From NCBI GenBank assembly GCA_050949645.1, contig JBMNGC010000001.1, positions 496,001-560,000 on the forward strand: DNA of 64,000 nucleotides, given 5' to 3'. Source of the stretch: RUG369 sp050949645. Lineage in GTDB: Bacteria; Planctomycetota; Planctomycetia; Pirellulales; Thermoguttaceae. A model generated the notes under the pieces. The model ran no database searches. It saw only the letters and a list, made by a program, of their open reading frames with translations, and had not been told where the DNA came from. Shown one piece after another: positions 48,586 through 56,532 of the stretch (positions within the stretch are counted from its first letter, which is position 1; every line of letters begins with the position of its first letter). Position numbers and translations under genes: made by a program.

Positions 48586-49446
48586 ATGAGCCCGAGTTTC
48601 AACTCCAGGACGTCTGAGGGCAAGACTTCTAAGCCCCTTGATACCGTTTACGACGTTGTCGCCCCTGAAAACGCTTCTTTCCAATATCGACTGGCGGGTC
48701 CGTTCATACGTGCCTATGCGTGGTTCACGGATGTGGCGATCATTCTGCTATGGATCATCTTTGTTTTGATCACTACCATTTTATTGTTTAATTCCCTCGA
48801 AGATTATATGAACGCAAGAGGGGAGCGTATTCTCAATGCAGTTTTTGTCGTCCTAATGACTCTGAACATATTTTATTGCACCTGGTTTTGGAATGCGGTT
48901 TTTGAAGCGTTTTGTCGTGGGCGTACGCCGGGTAAGGCGATCTTAGGACTGAGGACGGTTTCCGTTTCGGGACGTCCCATAGGCTTTGGACAGGCGTTTC
49001 TACGCAATGTTTTGCGCCTTGCCGATTTTATGCTTGGTCCGTTTGTACTGTTGATTATGGGGTCGAACGACCGACTCGCGCGCCTTGGCGATCTCGCTTC
49101 CGGTACGATTGTTGTGAATGAGCGGCTCCAGAAAAAGGCGACTCCTGGAATTGTCTTCCGCGACCCGAAAATAGTTGCGGTTGAGTCGAATATTCCAGAG
49201 GATTTCTTTATCTCCGAGAGGATCCACAAAGCTCTTCAGCTCTATGTTGCGCGGCGGCTTAAGATTTCGCCGCCGCGCCGGTACGAGATCGCCGCGCCTC
49301 TAGCCGGTGCATTGGCTCGACAGTCGAACTTTCCATATCGAGTAGATCCCGACGCTTTTTTGTGCGCGCTTTGGCAGCGTGCGACCGGCGACGCGGACAA
49401 GGAGCGAGCGAGCTCCAGGCCGAACGGGAAACTCAATACACATTGA
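48586..49446 (+). CDS. RDD family membrane protein
   Basis: A 286-residue inner-membrane protein. The RDD domain begins at about residue 35 (YRLAGPFIRAYAWFTDVAII, where the usual RxxAxxxD pattern appears as R..A...D), with membrane helices at roughly 47-70, 82-100 and 140-165. The motif GRTPGKAILGLRTVSVSGRPIGFGQAFLRNVLR is represented by GRTPGKAILGLR and GQAFLRN. The C-terminal 90 residues are soluble and basic. Function of the family is mostly unknown, with suggested transport roles. The start at ATG 48586 is favoured by gagg 9 nt upstream; two in-frame Met codons lie earlier. Confidence 0.82.
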   Translation: MSPSFNSRTSEGKTSKPLDTVYDVVAPENASFQYRLAGPFIRAYAWFTDVAIILLWIIFVLITTILLFNSLEDYMNARGERILNAVFVVLMTLNIFYCTWFWNAVFEAFCRGRTPGKAILGLRTVSVSGRPIGFGQAFLRNVLRLADFMLGPFVLLIMGSNDRLARLGDLASGTIVVNERLQKKATPGIVFRDPKIVAVESNIPEDFFISERIHKALQLYVARRLKISPPRRYEIAAPLAGALARQSNFPYRVDPDAFLCALWQRATGDADKERASSRPNGKLNTH

Positions 49447-49525
49447 AAAGCCTGAACGCTTTTCCATCGCTCTTTGACGCCCTTGAGCAGAAACGAAACT
49501 TTTGTCCAGAAAACGAAACGAGAGA

Positions 49526-51073
49526 ATGACGAATCAAGAGAATAACGAACAGCGCTTTTCCGATGAACATTCCGAGATGGGGGATGACAACATATCCGCT
49601 CGTCCGACCATGCAATGCGACGCTGACGTCGATTTTGATAGTTCGACAGAGATGACGGAGGCGCAAAAACGAAAGAAGAGTTACAGGGGCAAGCGCGCCG
49701 GTCGCCGCCGTCGAACGACGGAGCGATTCGACGCGTCGACGCAGACAGATCAGATGACCCGCGAGGATACGGTTGCGTACGAGCGCGCGATTCTCGTGGG
49801 CGTCTACACCCCCGGTCGTGGACTCGGGGAGGATCCGTTGGCGGAGCTTGTTGGGCTCGCGAAAGCCGCAAGAGTGGTGACGGTCGGGGAATTGATTCAG
49901 CGTCGGACGACTTACGACGTCCCTTATTGCCTCGGTCGCGGGAAACGCGATGAACTCGCTGCGCTTGTCGCTGCACGCGATGCGGAGGTCGTAATTTTCG
50001 ACCTTGATCTGACGCCGGGGCAGACTCGGAACCTTGAAAAATTTCTGAAGGTGAAGGTTATAGACCGCACCGAGCTAATCCTCGACGTTTTTGCGAGTCG
50101 AGCGCGCACTAAAGAAGCGCGTCTTGCGGTCGAACTCGCTCAGCTTGAATATTCGATGCCGCGTCTAAAAAGAATGTGGACGCACCTTGGACGTCAGACG
50201 GTCGGAGGCGTCGGGCTTCGCGGACCTGGTGAAAAGCAGCTTGAAGTGGACCGCCGCCTCGCGCAGAAGCGAATCTCTGCGCTCAAACGCGAACTTGACG
50301 AGATTCACAATCGAAAAAAACGAGAGATTAAGGCACGCGAACGTTCGCGTCGCGTCTGTCTTGTAGGATACACGAACGCAGGGAAGAGCTCGTTGCTTAA
50401 CGCGATGACGGGCGCCGACGTTTCTACACGGAACGCGCTTTTCGAGACGCTCGACACGCGCACGCGTCGCTGGACGTTGCCGGGCTGGGGCCCTGTGCTT
50501 TTGAGCGATACGGTCGGTTTTGTTCGCGACCTCCCGCATCATCTGGTCGCAAGCTTTAGCGCGACGCTCGAGGAAGCGACGACCGCAGATCTTCTGATCC
50601 ATGTCGCCGACGCGAGCGCGCCCGACGTTATTGAACAGATTCAAGCGGCGCGCAAGGTTTTAGAACGTCTTGGAATTGAAGAAAAAGATGAGATTCTCGT
50701 TCTCAATAAGATAGACGCGCTGGAATCGGATTCGACGCTTTTAGCGCTCCAAGAGCGGTTCCCGTCGGCGCTCCCGGTTAGCGCATGGAAAGGAACGGGA
50801 CTCGACGAGCTTACTGTTATCGTCAGCGACGCGCTGAGCCGAGAGTTTTTGGATGTTTATGTCGAACTGCCGACGTCAGACGGCAAGACGGCGGCGAGTC
50901 TTGCGCGCGACGGTGAAGTGACTTCGCGCGAATACGACTCTCATGGGCGCGCTGCGAGGATTCATGTCAGACTCCCTCGATTTGCCGTAGAGCGACTTCG
51001 CGCTGTGCCAAAAATTGCGGTTCGAATCGGTAGTCGCGACGCAGAGCCTTACTTTTTGAACGGAGATTTTTAG
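49526..51073 (+). CDS. hflX: GTPase HflX
   Basis: Ribosome-associated GTPase that splits stalled 70S particles, notably after heat stress. The protein has a long charged N-terminal extension (about residues 1-85, with KRKKSYRGKRAGRRRR-like basic runs). The HflX N-terminal domain follows (AILVGVYTPGRG, ELIQRRTTYDVPYCLGRGK, TGQTRNLEKFLKVKVIDRTELIL-type region), then the linker motif GLRGPGEKQLE, and a Ras-like G domain with G1 GYTNAGKSSL, G3 DTVGF and G4 NKID. Length is 515 residues. The ATG at 49526 is preceded by acgagaga; an upstream TTG at 49502 is possible. Confidence 0.94.
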   Translation: MTNQENNEQRFSDEHSEMGDDNISARPTMQCDADVDFDSSTEMTEAQKRKKSYRGKRAGRRRRTTERFDASTQTDQMTREDTVAYERAILVGVYTPGRGLGEDPLAELVGLAKAARVVTVGELIQRRTTYDVPYCLGRGKRDELAALVAARDAEVVIFDLDLTPGQTRNLEKFLKVKVIDRTELILDVFASRARTKEARLAVELAQLEYSMPRLKRMWTHLGRQTVGGVGLRGPGEKQLEVDRRLAQKRISALKRELDEIHNRKKREIKARERSRRVCLVGYTNAGKSSLLNAMTGADVSTRNALFETLDTRTRRWTLPGWGPVLLSDTVGFVRDLPHHLVASFSATLEEATTADLLIHVADASAPDVIEQIQAARKVLERLGIEEKDEILVLNKIDALESDSTLLALQERFPSALPVSAWKGTGLDELTVIVSDALSREFLDVYVELPTSDGKTAASLARDGEVTSREYDSHGRAARIHVRLPRFAVERLRAVPKIAVRIGSRDAEPYFLNGDF

Positions 51074-51124
51074 TCGACGCGACTTCTCGTTTTCACTCCT
51101 CTGACGACGGTAAGAGGAATCAAT

Positions 51125-52030
51125 ATGGGGTTGAAATACAAAAGCTTTAAAGCGCAGGACGGCGCCGATATTTTTTTTGTGGAGCAGGGCGAGGGACGTC
51201 CTCTCGTTTATCTTCTGGGGTTCCTCGATACGATTGAAACGTCGCAGGCGCTCCTGGCGCGATGGAGCCGGCAGTTTCGTTGCATTATGTTTGATTATCG
51301 CGGTTTCGGAAAAACTCCTGCGACAAACGTCGGCGGGATCGAGCAGTCCGCGCGAGATCTCCATGATTTGCTCGTTTATCTCGATTTGAAAGACGTCGCG
51401 CTTGTCGGGTATTCGATGGGCGGTTCTGTCTCCTTTTCTTACTTTTCACAGTTTGGAGACGAACGCATTGGACGACTCGCGCTTGTAGACACTACCCCTA
51501 AGGTCATTAACGAGAATGGTTGGAATCTTGGTCTCCGGCAGGGTCGATATTCTCGCGACGACTTTGAACACGACTTGCGTTCGATTTGCGAGAATCCTCC
51601 GCTCTTTCATATGAACTTTTATCTTCATGCCGCAACGCTGTCGCGCCCAGAAGCATATCCTGCCTTTCCGTCTCGCGACGACGTCGGTGGCTGGCTTGCA
51701 GCGGTCATGGCGAAGACCGGCTTGGCTGAAAGGTTTGCACGACGCGTCTTCTTTAAAGAGACTGATAGAGCGCAACGAGAACTTGAAGAGACATTCTGGA
51801 CGTCAATGGCCGGCGGAGACTGGAGATCTACCCTAGCGAATATCAACGTTCTGACGCTTTGTCTTTATGCCGATCCCGGCTCATGCTACTCGCCCCTTGT
51901 CGGTAGGCGACTCGTTGCCGAAATTCCCAACGCAACTCTCGAGACGATTCCTGAAGCGACACACCACTTCGTTAGGGATAAATTTGGTGAATTTGTAACC
52001 ATGATTGACGAATTTTGTTCGCCGTCGTGA
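51125..52030 (+). CDS. Alpha/beta hydrolase
   Basis: A 301-residue cytoplasmic hydrolase of the alpha/beta fold. The nucleophile elbow is GYSMGG (Ser near residue 98), the oxyanion region is YLLGFLDT rather than the usual HG motif, FDYRGFGKT follows strand 4, and the catalytic His is in ATHHFV near the C-terminus. A lid of helices covers residues 130-210. Substrate cannot be inferred. AGAGGAATC precedes the ATG. It lies 51 bp after hflX and is probably cotranscribed. Confidence 0.85.
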   Translation: MGLKYKSFKAQDGADIFFVEQGEGRPLVYLLGFLDTIETSQALLARWSRQFRCIMFDYRGFGKTPATNVGGIEQSARDLHDLLVYLDLKDVALVGYSMGGSVSFSYFSQFGDERIGRLALVDTTPKVINENGWNLGLRQGRYSRDDFEHDLRSICENPPLFHMNFYLHAATLSRPEAYPAFPSRDDVGGWLAAVMAKTGLAERFARRVFFKETDRAQRELEETFWTSMAGGDWRSTLANINVLTLCLYADPGSCYSPLVGRRLVAEIPNATLETIPEATHHFVRDKFGEFVTMIDEFCSPS

Positions 52031-52081
52031 ATATACGCTATTCCCGGCACGTCGTGTCTTTTGATAAATTTGCGTCTTCCC

Positions 52082-52109
52082 TTGTCTAAAAGGAGGCAGA
52101 CCATATAAT
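52082..52109 (+). promoter_or_regulatory. Promoter of the cyclophilin gene
   Basis: TTGTCT (52082-52087) and TATAAT (52104-52109), spacer 16 bp. The transcript would start about 52116 and carry a 115-nt leader. Confidence 0.75.
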
Positions 52110-52134
52110 AGAGCGGCCTGGTTTGCGCCCTTAA

Positions 52135-52160
52135 AGCTAGAGACGCAGTCGTCTCTAGCT
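52135..52160 (+). other. Perfect 11-bp hairpin in the cyclophilin leader
   Basis: AGCTAGAGACG-CAGT-CGTCTCTAGCT. No T run follows, so it is not an ordinary terminator. Being about 20 nt from the predicted transcript start, it may stabilise the mRNA 5' end or bind a regulator. Confidence 0.7.
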
Positions 52161-52232
52161 GCGACAGAATTGTTCACCTTGACGTCGGCGAAAACATCGA
52201 CGTTCGCAGGCTTTTACAGAAGGAATCAAAGG

Positions 52233-52673
52233 ATGAAAAAGATCGCTACCATTGAAACCGATCGTGGAACGATCAAACTCGAACTCTTCTACGACAAGGT
52301 TCCTAAGACCGTCAAAAACTTTGAAGATCTCGCGAAAAAAGGATTCTACGACGGCTTGAAGTTTCATCGCGTTATCGCTGACTTCATGATCCAAGGCGGC
52401 GATCCGACTGGAACCGGCGCCGGGGGCCCTGGATATCAATTTGACGACGAATTTCATCCAGATCTCCGTCATGACGGTCCCGGTACTCTTTCGATGGCGA
52501 ATGCCGGTCCCAATACGAACGGCTCACAGTTTTTCATAACGCATGTCCCTTGCCCATGGCTTGACGGTCGTCATTCCGTCTTCGGCAAGGTGATCGAAGG
52601 TCAGGACGTCGTCGACGCGGTCCGTCAGGGCGATAAGATGACGAAGGTGACTGTCGTTGACGTCAAAGAATGA
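52233..52673 (+). CDS. Cyclophilin-type peptidyl-prolyl isomerase
   Basis: Catalyses cis-trans isomerisation of proline bonds in protein folding. A compact 146-residue cyclophilin: TIETDRGTIKLELFYDKVPKTVKNF at the N-terminus, the active-site FHRVIADFMIQGGDPTGTG in pieces (Arg and Phe/Met/Gln conserved), FDDEF, GTLSMANAGPNTNGSQFFITHV in pieces, and WLDGRHSVFGKV. No signal peptide, so cytoplasmic. The start is ATG 52233, preceded by aaggaatcaaagg; the longer open frame upstream lies within the leader. Confidence 0.94.
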   Translation: MKKIATIETDRGTIKLELFYDKVPKTVKNFEDLAKKGFYDGLKFHRVIADFMIQGGDPTGTGAGGPGYQFDDEFHPDLRHDGPGTLSMANAGPNTNGSQFFITHVPCPWLDGRHSVFGKVIEGQDVVDAVRQGDKMTKVTVVDVKE

Positions 52674-52738
52674 TTTTTTGTTGCGAATAAGAGAGGTAGC
52701 GGCGCGTTGTCGGTATGCGCGCTTCAAAAGGATTTATT

Positions 52739-53167
52739 GTGGAAGATTCGTCTGAGGAAAAAAACGCTCCTAAAACGCTCTCCTTCGAAGAGGCGTATCG
52801 TCAGATAGAAAAGATTGTCGCTACGCTTGAATCGGGACAAGGCGAGCTTGAGGAGTCTCTCGAAAACTATGAAAAGGCGGTGCGTCTCGTCAGGCTATGT
52901 CGATCCAAGCTCGACGCGGCCACGCAACGCATTGAAATGCTCAAAGGACTCGACGCTGAAGGACAGCCCGAGCTCGAACAGCTCGACGAGACTTCGTTGC
53001 GTTCTAAGTCTGACGCCGCGGGACGTCAGTCGTCTTCCGAGAACCCCGAAAACGAAGACGATTCGGAGCCCAAATTCGACAGACGTACGAAATCCAAATC
53101 CACTAAGGATTCCAAGGCTACGCGCCCCAAAAATTTTCTCGATCCTGACTCTAAACCGCCTTTTTGA
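52739..53167 (+). CDS. xseB: Exodeoxyribonuclease VII small subunit
   Basis: Small subunit of exonuclease VII. The conserved core LSFEEAYRQIEKIVATLESGQGELEESLENYEKA is visible in parts near residues 14-55, followed by CRSKLDAATQRIEML. The last 65 residues are a Ser/Lys/Asp-rich, probably disordered tail, making 142 residues against about 70-90 in most bacteria. I prefer GTG 52739 as start because AAAAGGA lies 6 nt upstream; an ATG at 52715 lacks a site. xseA is not in the window. The order xseB-ispA-dxs is the same as in enterobacteria. Confidence 0.9.
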   Translation: MEDSSEEKNAPKTLSFEEAYRQIEKIVATLESGQGELEESLENYEKAVRLVRLCRSKLDAATQRIEMLKGLDAEGQPELEQLDETSLRSKSDAAGRQSSSENPENEDDSEPKFDRRTKSKSTKDSKATRPKNFLDPDSKPPF

Positions 53168-53259
53168 CCCTCTTATGACTTTGCCGTCTTGGATGCTTGC
53201 GCGACGGAGTTCCGTCGCGTGACTTCAAATTGGGGTTTACTCGATCGAGGTGAAACGAT

Positions 53260-54342
53260 ATGAGCCGCAGCGCGGAAGGACGAGAGGCAGCGTCTTTCGA
53301 AAATAAATCGACGAGCGTTTTTAGCGCCAAATGTTGTGAAGCTGACGTTGCAGATTATGTCTTGGCTCTCCAGAAAGAGGTTAATGACGCGCTGGAGCGT
53401 CGCGTTCGATTTTCTTCCGATTGTCCAAAGCGACTTGCCGACGCGATGCGATACTCGCTCCTTGCTCCTGGCAAACGTTTTCGACCTGTTCTGGCTCTCG
53501 TCGCAACGGAACTGTGCGGCGGCTCGCGAGCGACTGCCATGCCCGCATGCGTCGCGCTCGAGGCGGTTCACACTTATTCTCTTATTCACGACGATCTTCC
53601 AGCAATGGACGACGATGATCTGCGCCGAGGACGTCCGACATGCCATCGCAAGTTTGACGAGGCGACTGCTATTCTTGCCGGAGACGCGTTGTTGACCTTC
53701 GCATTTGAGGTTTTGGCGACGGACTTCACATCGGCGGAAATTGCGTCGCGTTGCGTCGCGACTCTCGCGCGCGCCGCAGGGCCGACTGGGATGGTCGGCG
53801 GTCAGGTCGACGACGTGCTCTGGGCGTCGACTCTCAAAAACGGAGTCGGCGCATATGATCTTATCTGCGAGACGCTCGCGACCGCTGCGTCCGAGCCGAA
53901 AGGTGACTCAGACGAGCTTGGAGATCCGGGAAGACTTGGACTTGCCGCCTTTTTGAGCAAGATTCATCGTCGTAAAACTGGAGCTCTTATCGTCGCGGCA
54001 GTTCGGTTGGGCGCGTTGGTGGCAAACGCTGATTCGCATCGACTTGAAGTTTTAGCTTCATACGCTTGCGAACTTGGGCTGGCGTTTCAGATCGCGGATG
54101 ATTTACTTGACGTCGCCGGAAATGAAGAGCAGACGGGCAAGCGCGTCGGTAAGGACGGAGCGGAAGGTAAGCTTACGTATCCGTCGCTTTACGGAGTTGA
54201 AACGACGCGCGACATGTTGGACGCGACCGTGTCCCGCGCGAAGGACGCGCTCATATCCGCGTCCGATATTTTTGACGCGCAGTCGATTGCGTTCAGGACG
54301 GCGCTCTTTCTCGCGGACTGCGTTGCGAGGCGAGATAAATGA
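53260..54342 (+). CDS. ispA: Polyprenyl (farnesyl/geranylgeranyl) diphosphate synthase
   Basis: Joins IPP to allylic diphosphates to make C15 or C20 prenyl diphosphates. The first Asp-rich motif is DDLPAMDDDDLRRGRPT, the second is FQIADDLLDV, and LAPGKRFRP binds diphosphate. Residues two bases before the first motif (HTYSLIHDD) suggest a short-chain product, but FPP versus GGPP is not settled. The protein is 360 residues, some 60 longer than E. coli IspA because of an N-terminal extension of about 30 residues and an insertion in the middle (EPKGDSDELGDPGRLG). It overlaps dxs by 4 bp (ATGA), so the two are coupled. Confidence 0.92.
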   Translation: MSRSAEGREAASFENKSTSVFSAKCCEADVADYVLALQKEVNDALERRVRFSSDCPKRLADAMRYSLLAPGKRFRPVLALVATELCGGSRATAMPACVALEAVHTYSLIHDDLPAMDDDDLRRGRPTCHRKFDEATAILAGDALLTFAFEVLATDFTSAEIASRCVATLARAAGPTGMVGGQVDDVLWASTLKNGVGAYDLICETLATAASEPKGDSDELGDPGRLGLAAFLSKIHRRKTGALIVAAVRLGALVANADSHRLEVLASYACELGLAFQIADDLLDVAGNEEQTGKRVGKDGAEGKLTYPSLYGVETTRDMLDATVSRAKDALISASDIFDAQSIAFRTALFLADCVARRDK

Positions 54343-56456
54343 ACGGACGAAATTCTAAAACAACCTCGTCGAAACAGGGGCTCGACAGCTATGCCCATGT
54401 GGAGCCAGTTCTGCTGAGGAGCCTTAAGTCACCTAAAGATCTCCGGAATATGTCTGTTGCAGATCTCGAAGAACTTGCGCGCGAAATCCGTTCCAAAATA
54501 TGCGAACTTTCTGAAAAACGCAGCATTCATTTAGGCTCCAATCTGGGCGTCGTTGAGCTCACGATTGCGCTGCATTACTGTTTCGATCTTTCGTGGGATC
54601 GGTTAGTCTATGACGTCGGACACCAGTGCTATCCGCACAAGCTCCTCACCAGACCCCTTGAGCAATTTGAAACGTTACGAACGCGAGGGGGAATCTCTGG
54701 CTTCCCCAATCCAGCTGAGAGCGAGTACGATCTTTTCATGACAGGTCACGCTGGATGCAGCGTTGGCTCGGCGTTGGGGCTAGCCCTTGGCGATTCTCTT
54801 ATGGCCGGGCTTTCCGACGAAGAGAGAAAAGCCGACACGATCTCGACAGTCGATTCGAATGATCGATGTTCGATCGCTGTCGTGGGCGACGGATCTTTTT
54901 CGAGCGGCCCGATCTTCGAAGCGCTCAACCATGCTGGGGATCTTCATCGCAAGTTAATCGTTGTGCTTAACGACAACGAGATGTCGATTTGTCCTCGTGT
55001 CGGCGGATTTGGTCATTATCTCGACAAATTGCGATTGGCGCCCGGCTATCTTGGCACAAAGATGCGATTGCACCGATGTTTGGAAAACCACCCGACGGCG
55101 CATGATTTCATTGCGCGCGTTAAATACGCGCTAAGAACCTATCTTATTGGCGGCGCGTTCTTTGAGGATCTCGGGTTCCACTATATCGGTCCGATTAATG
55201 GTCACGAGATTTCGTCGTTGATTGAATATTTTGACGCGATCAAGAAGTTCGAGCGCCCCGTGCTGCTCCACGTTATGACGATTAAAGGGCACGGTTATGC
55301 GCCGGCGGAGAACGATCCATCGCATTTTCACTCCTCAAGCCCCGCTAAGATCCTCATGCAGAAACGCGCGACGCGCAGCTCTGACGCGAAGACTCGCGAA
55401 GCTGCGAAGCGCGCATTGAAGCAGGGCGCTCTCTCCAACGTGCCTGACATTACTCCGGGGCCTGAACGTGTTGATGTGAAGTCGCGTGACGCGGAGCGCC
55501 CCTTTACGTTTTGGGCTCAGACGTCAATCATGCGTCTGTTGCGAGAGAATCCACGCGTTTGCGTTGTTGTCGCTGCAATGACGCAGGGCAATATGCTCGA
55601 GAGCGCGCGTCGGGAATTTCCGGATCGGTTTTTCGACGTCGGAATTGCGGAGGCTCATGCCGTTGTTTTCGCCGCCGGACTCGCGAAGTCTGGGATGAGG
55701 CCGATTGTCGATATCTATAGTGGGTTTCTTCAGCGCGCCTATGATCATATTTTTCAGGAGGCGTCGCTTCAAAATCTTCCGATTGTCTTTACGCTGGACC
55801 GAGCGGGATTTGTCGGGGCCGACGGCGCCACTCACCACGGCGTCTTTGACCTGAGCTACCTGCGACCGTTCCCAAACATGACGATCCTTGCGCCCGGCGA
55901 CTCAGCCGACATGCCGCTCGCGTTCGATTTTGCGCTCAAGCAGAATGGGCCCGTGGCGATTCGATATCCCAAGACGCCTGCAAGTCTGATTGACCGGGAC
56001 GTTGCGCCTTTTGAACTTGGGAAATCTGAGATCGTTCGTTCCGGGTCCGACGGGGCGATTCTTGTATGTGGCGGCGGACTCCTAACGACGGCGTTAGCGT
56101 CTGCGGAAAAGCTTGCTGAAGGAGCTGTCGACGGCGTTCCTCCCTGTGAGGTGGCCGTATACAACGCGCGGTTTGTCAAACCGATTGATAAAGAAATGGT
56201 TCGCGCGACGCTCGGCGAGTCTTTGCCAGTTGTTACAGTCGAAGAAAACACGCTCTCGGGCGGGTTTGGCGACGCTGTCATGGGGATTGCAAACGACGAA
56301 AACTACGATTCTCGGTTGTTGACAAGATTAGGCGCGCCCGACCGTTATATTCCGCACGGAACGCGCGAGGAAGAACTTGCCGACGCCGGTCTCGATCTTG
56401 ACGGTATGCTCAACGCCTTTGCTCGATCCTACCGGCGTTCTCAAGGGGTAAAATGA
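54339..56456 (+). CDS. dxs: 1-deoxy-D-xylulose-5-phosphate synthase
   Basis: Thiamine diphosphate enzyme making DXP from pyruvate and glyceraldehyde 3-phosphate, the entry to the MEP pathway. Conserved segments are HLGSNLGVVELTIALHY, YDVGHQCYPHKLLT, GHAGCSVGSALG, the ThDP motif GDGSFSSGPIFEALNHAG (GDGAMTAG in most enzymes), NDNEMSI, the second-domain Glu in VGIAEAHAV, and a complete C-terminal transketolase domain. At 705 residues it is about 70 longer than usual, partly from an N-terminal extension and an insert after GLSDEERKADT. Overlap with ispA gives coordinated expression. ispH is also in this window. Confidence 0.95.
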   Translation: MNGRNSKTTSSKQGLDSYAHVEPVLLRSLKSPKDLRNMSVADLEELAREIRSKICELSEKRSIHLGSNLGVVELTIALHYCFDLSWDRLVYDVGHQCYPHKLLTRPLEQFETLRTRGGISGFPNPAESEYDLFMTGHAGCSVGSALGLALGDSLMAGLSDEERKADTISTVDSNDRCSIAVVGDGSFSSGPIFEALNHAGDLHRKLIVVLNDNEMSICPRVGGFGHYLDKLRLAPGYLGTKMRLHRCLENHPTAHDFIARVKYALRTYLIGGAFFEDLGFHYIGPINGHEISSLIEYFDAIKKFERPVLLHVMTIKGHGYAPAENDPSHFHSSSPAKILMQKRATRSSDAKTREAAKRALKQGALSNVPDITPGPERVDVKSRDAERPFTFWAQTSIMRLLRENPRVCVVVAAMTQGNMLESARREFPDRFFDVGIAEAHAVVFAAGLAKSGMRPIVDIYSGFLQRAYDHIFQEASLQNLPIVFTLDRAGFVGADGATHHGVFDLSYLRPFPNMTILAPGDSADMPLAFDFALKQNGPVAIRYPKTPASLIDRDVAPFELGKSEIVRSGSDGAILVCGGGLLTTALASAEKLAEGAVDGVPPCEVAVYNARFVKPIDKEMVRATLGESLPVVTVEENTLSGGFGDAVMGIANDENYDSRLLTRLGAPDRYIPHGTREEELADAGLDLDGMLNAFARSYRRSQGVK

Positions 56457-56532
56457 CGCCGTTGTTCTAAAAGCAAGAGGTTCGCGCCTCTCTACGCGAT
56501 CGGAAACGAAGGCTTTTTTCGGGAAAACGCAC

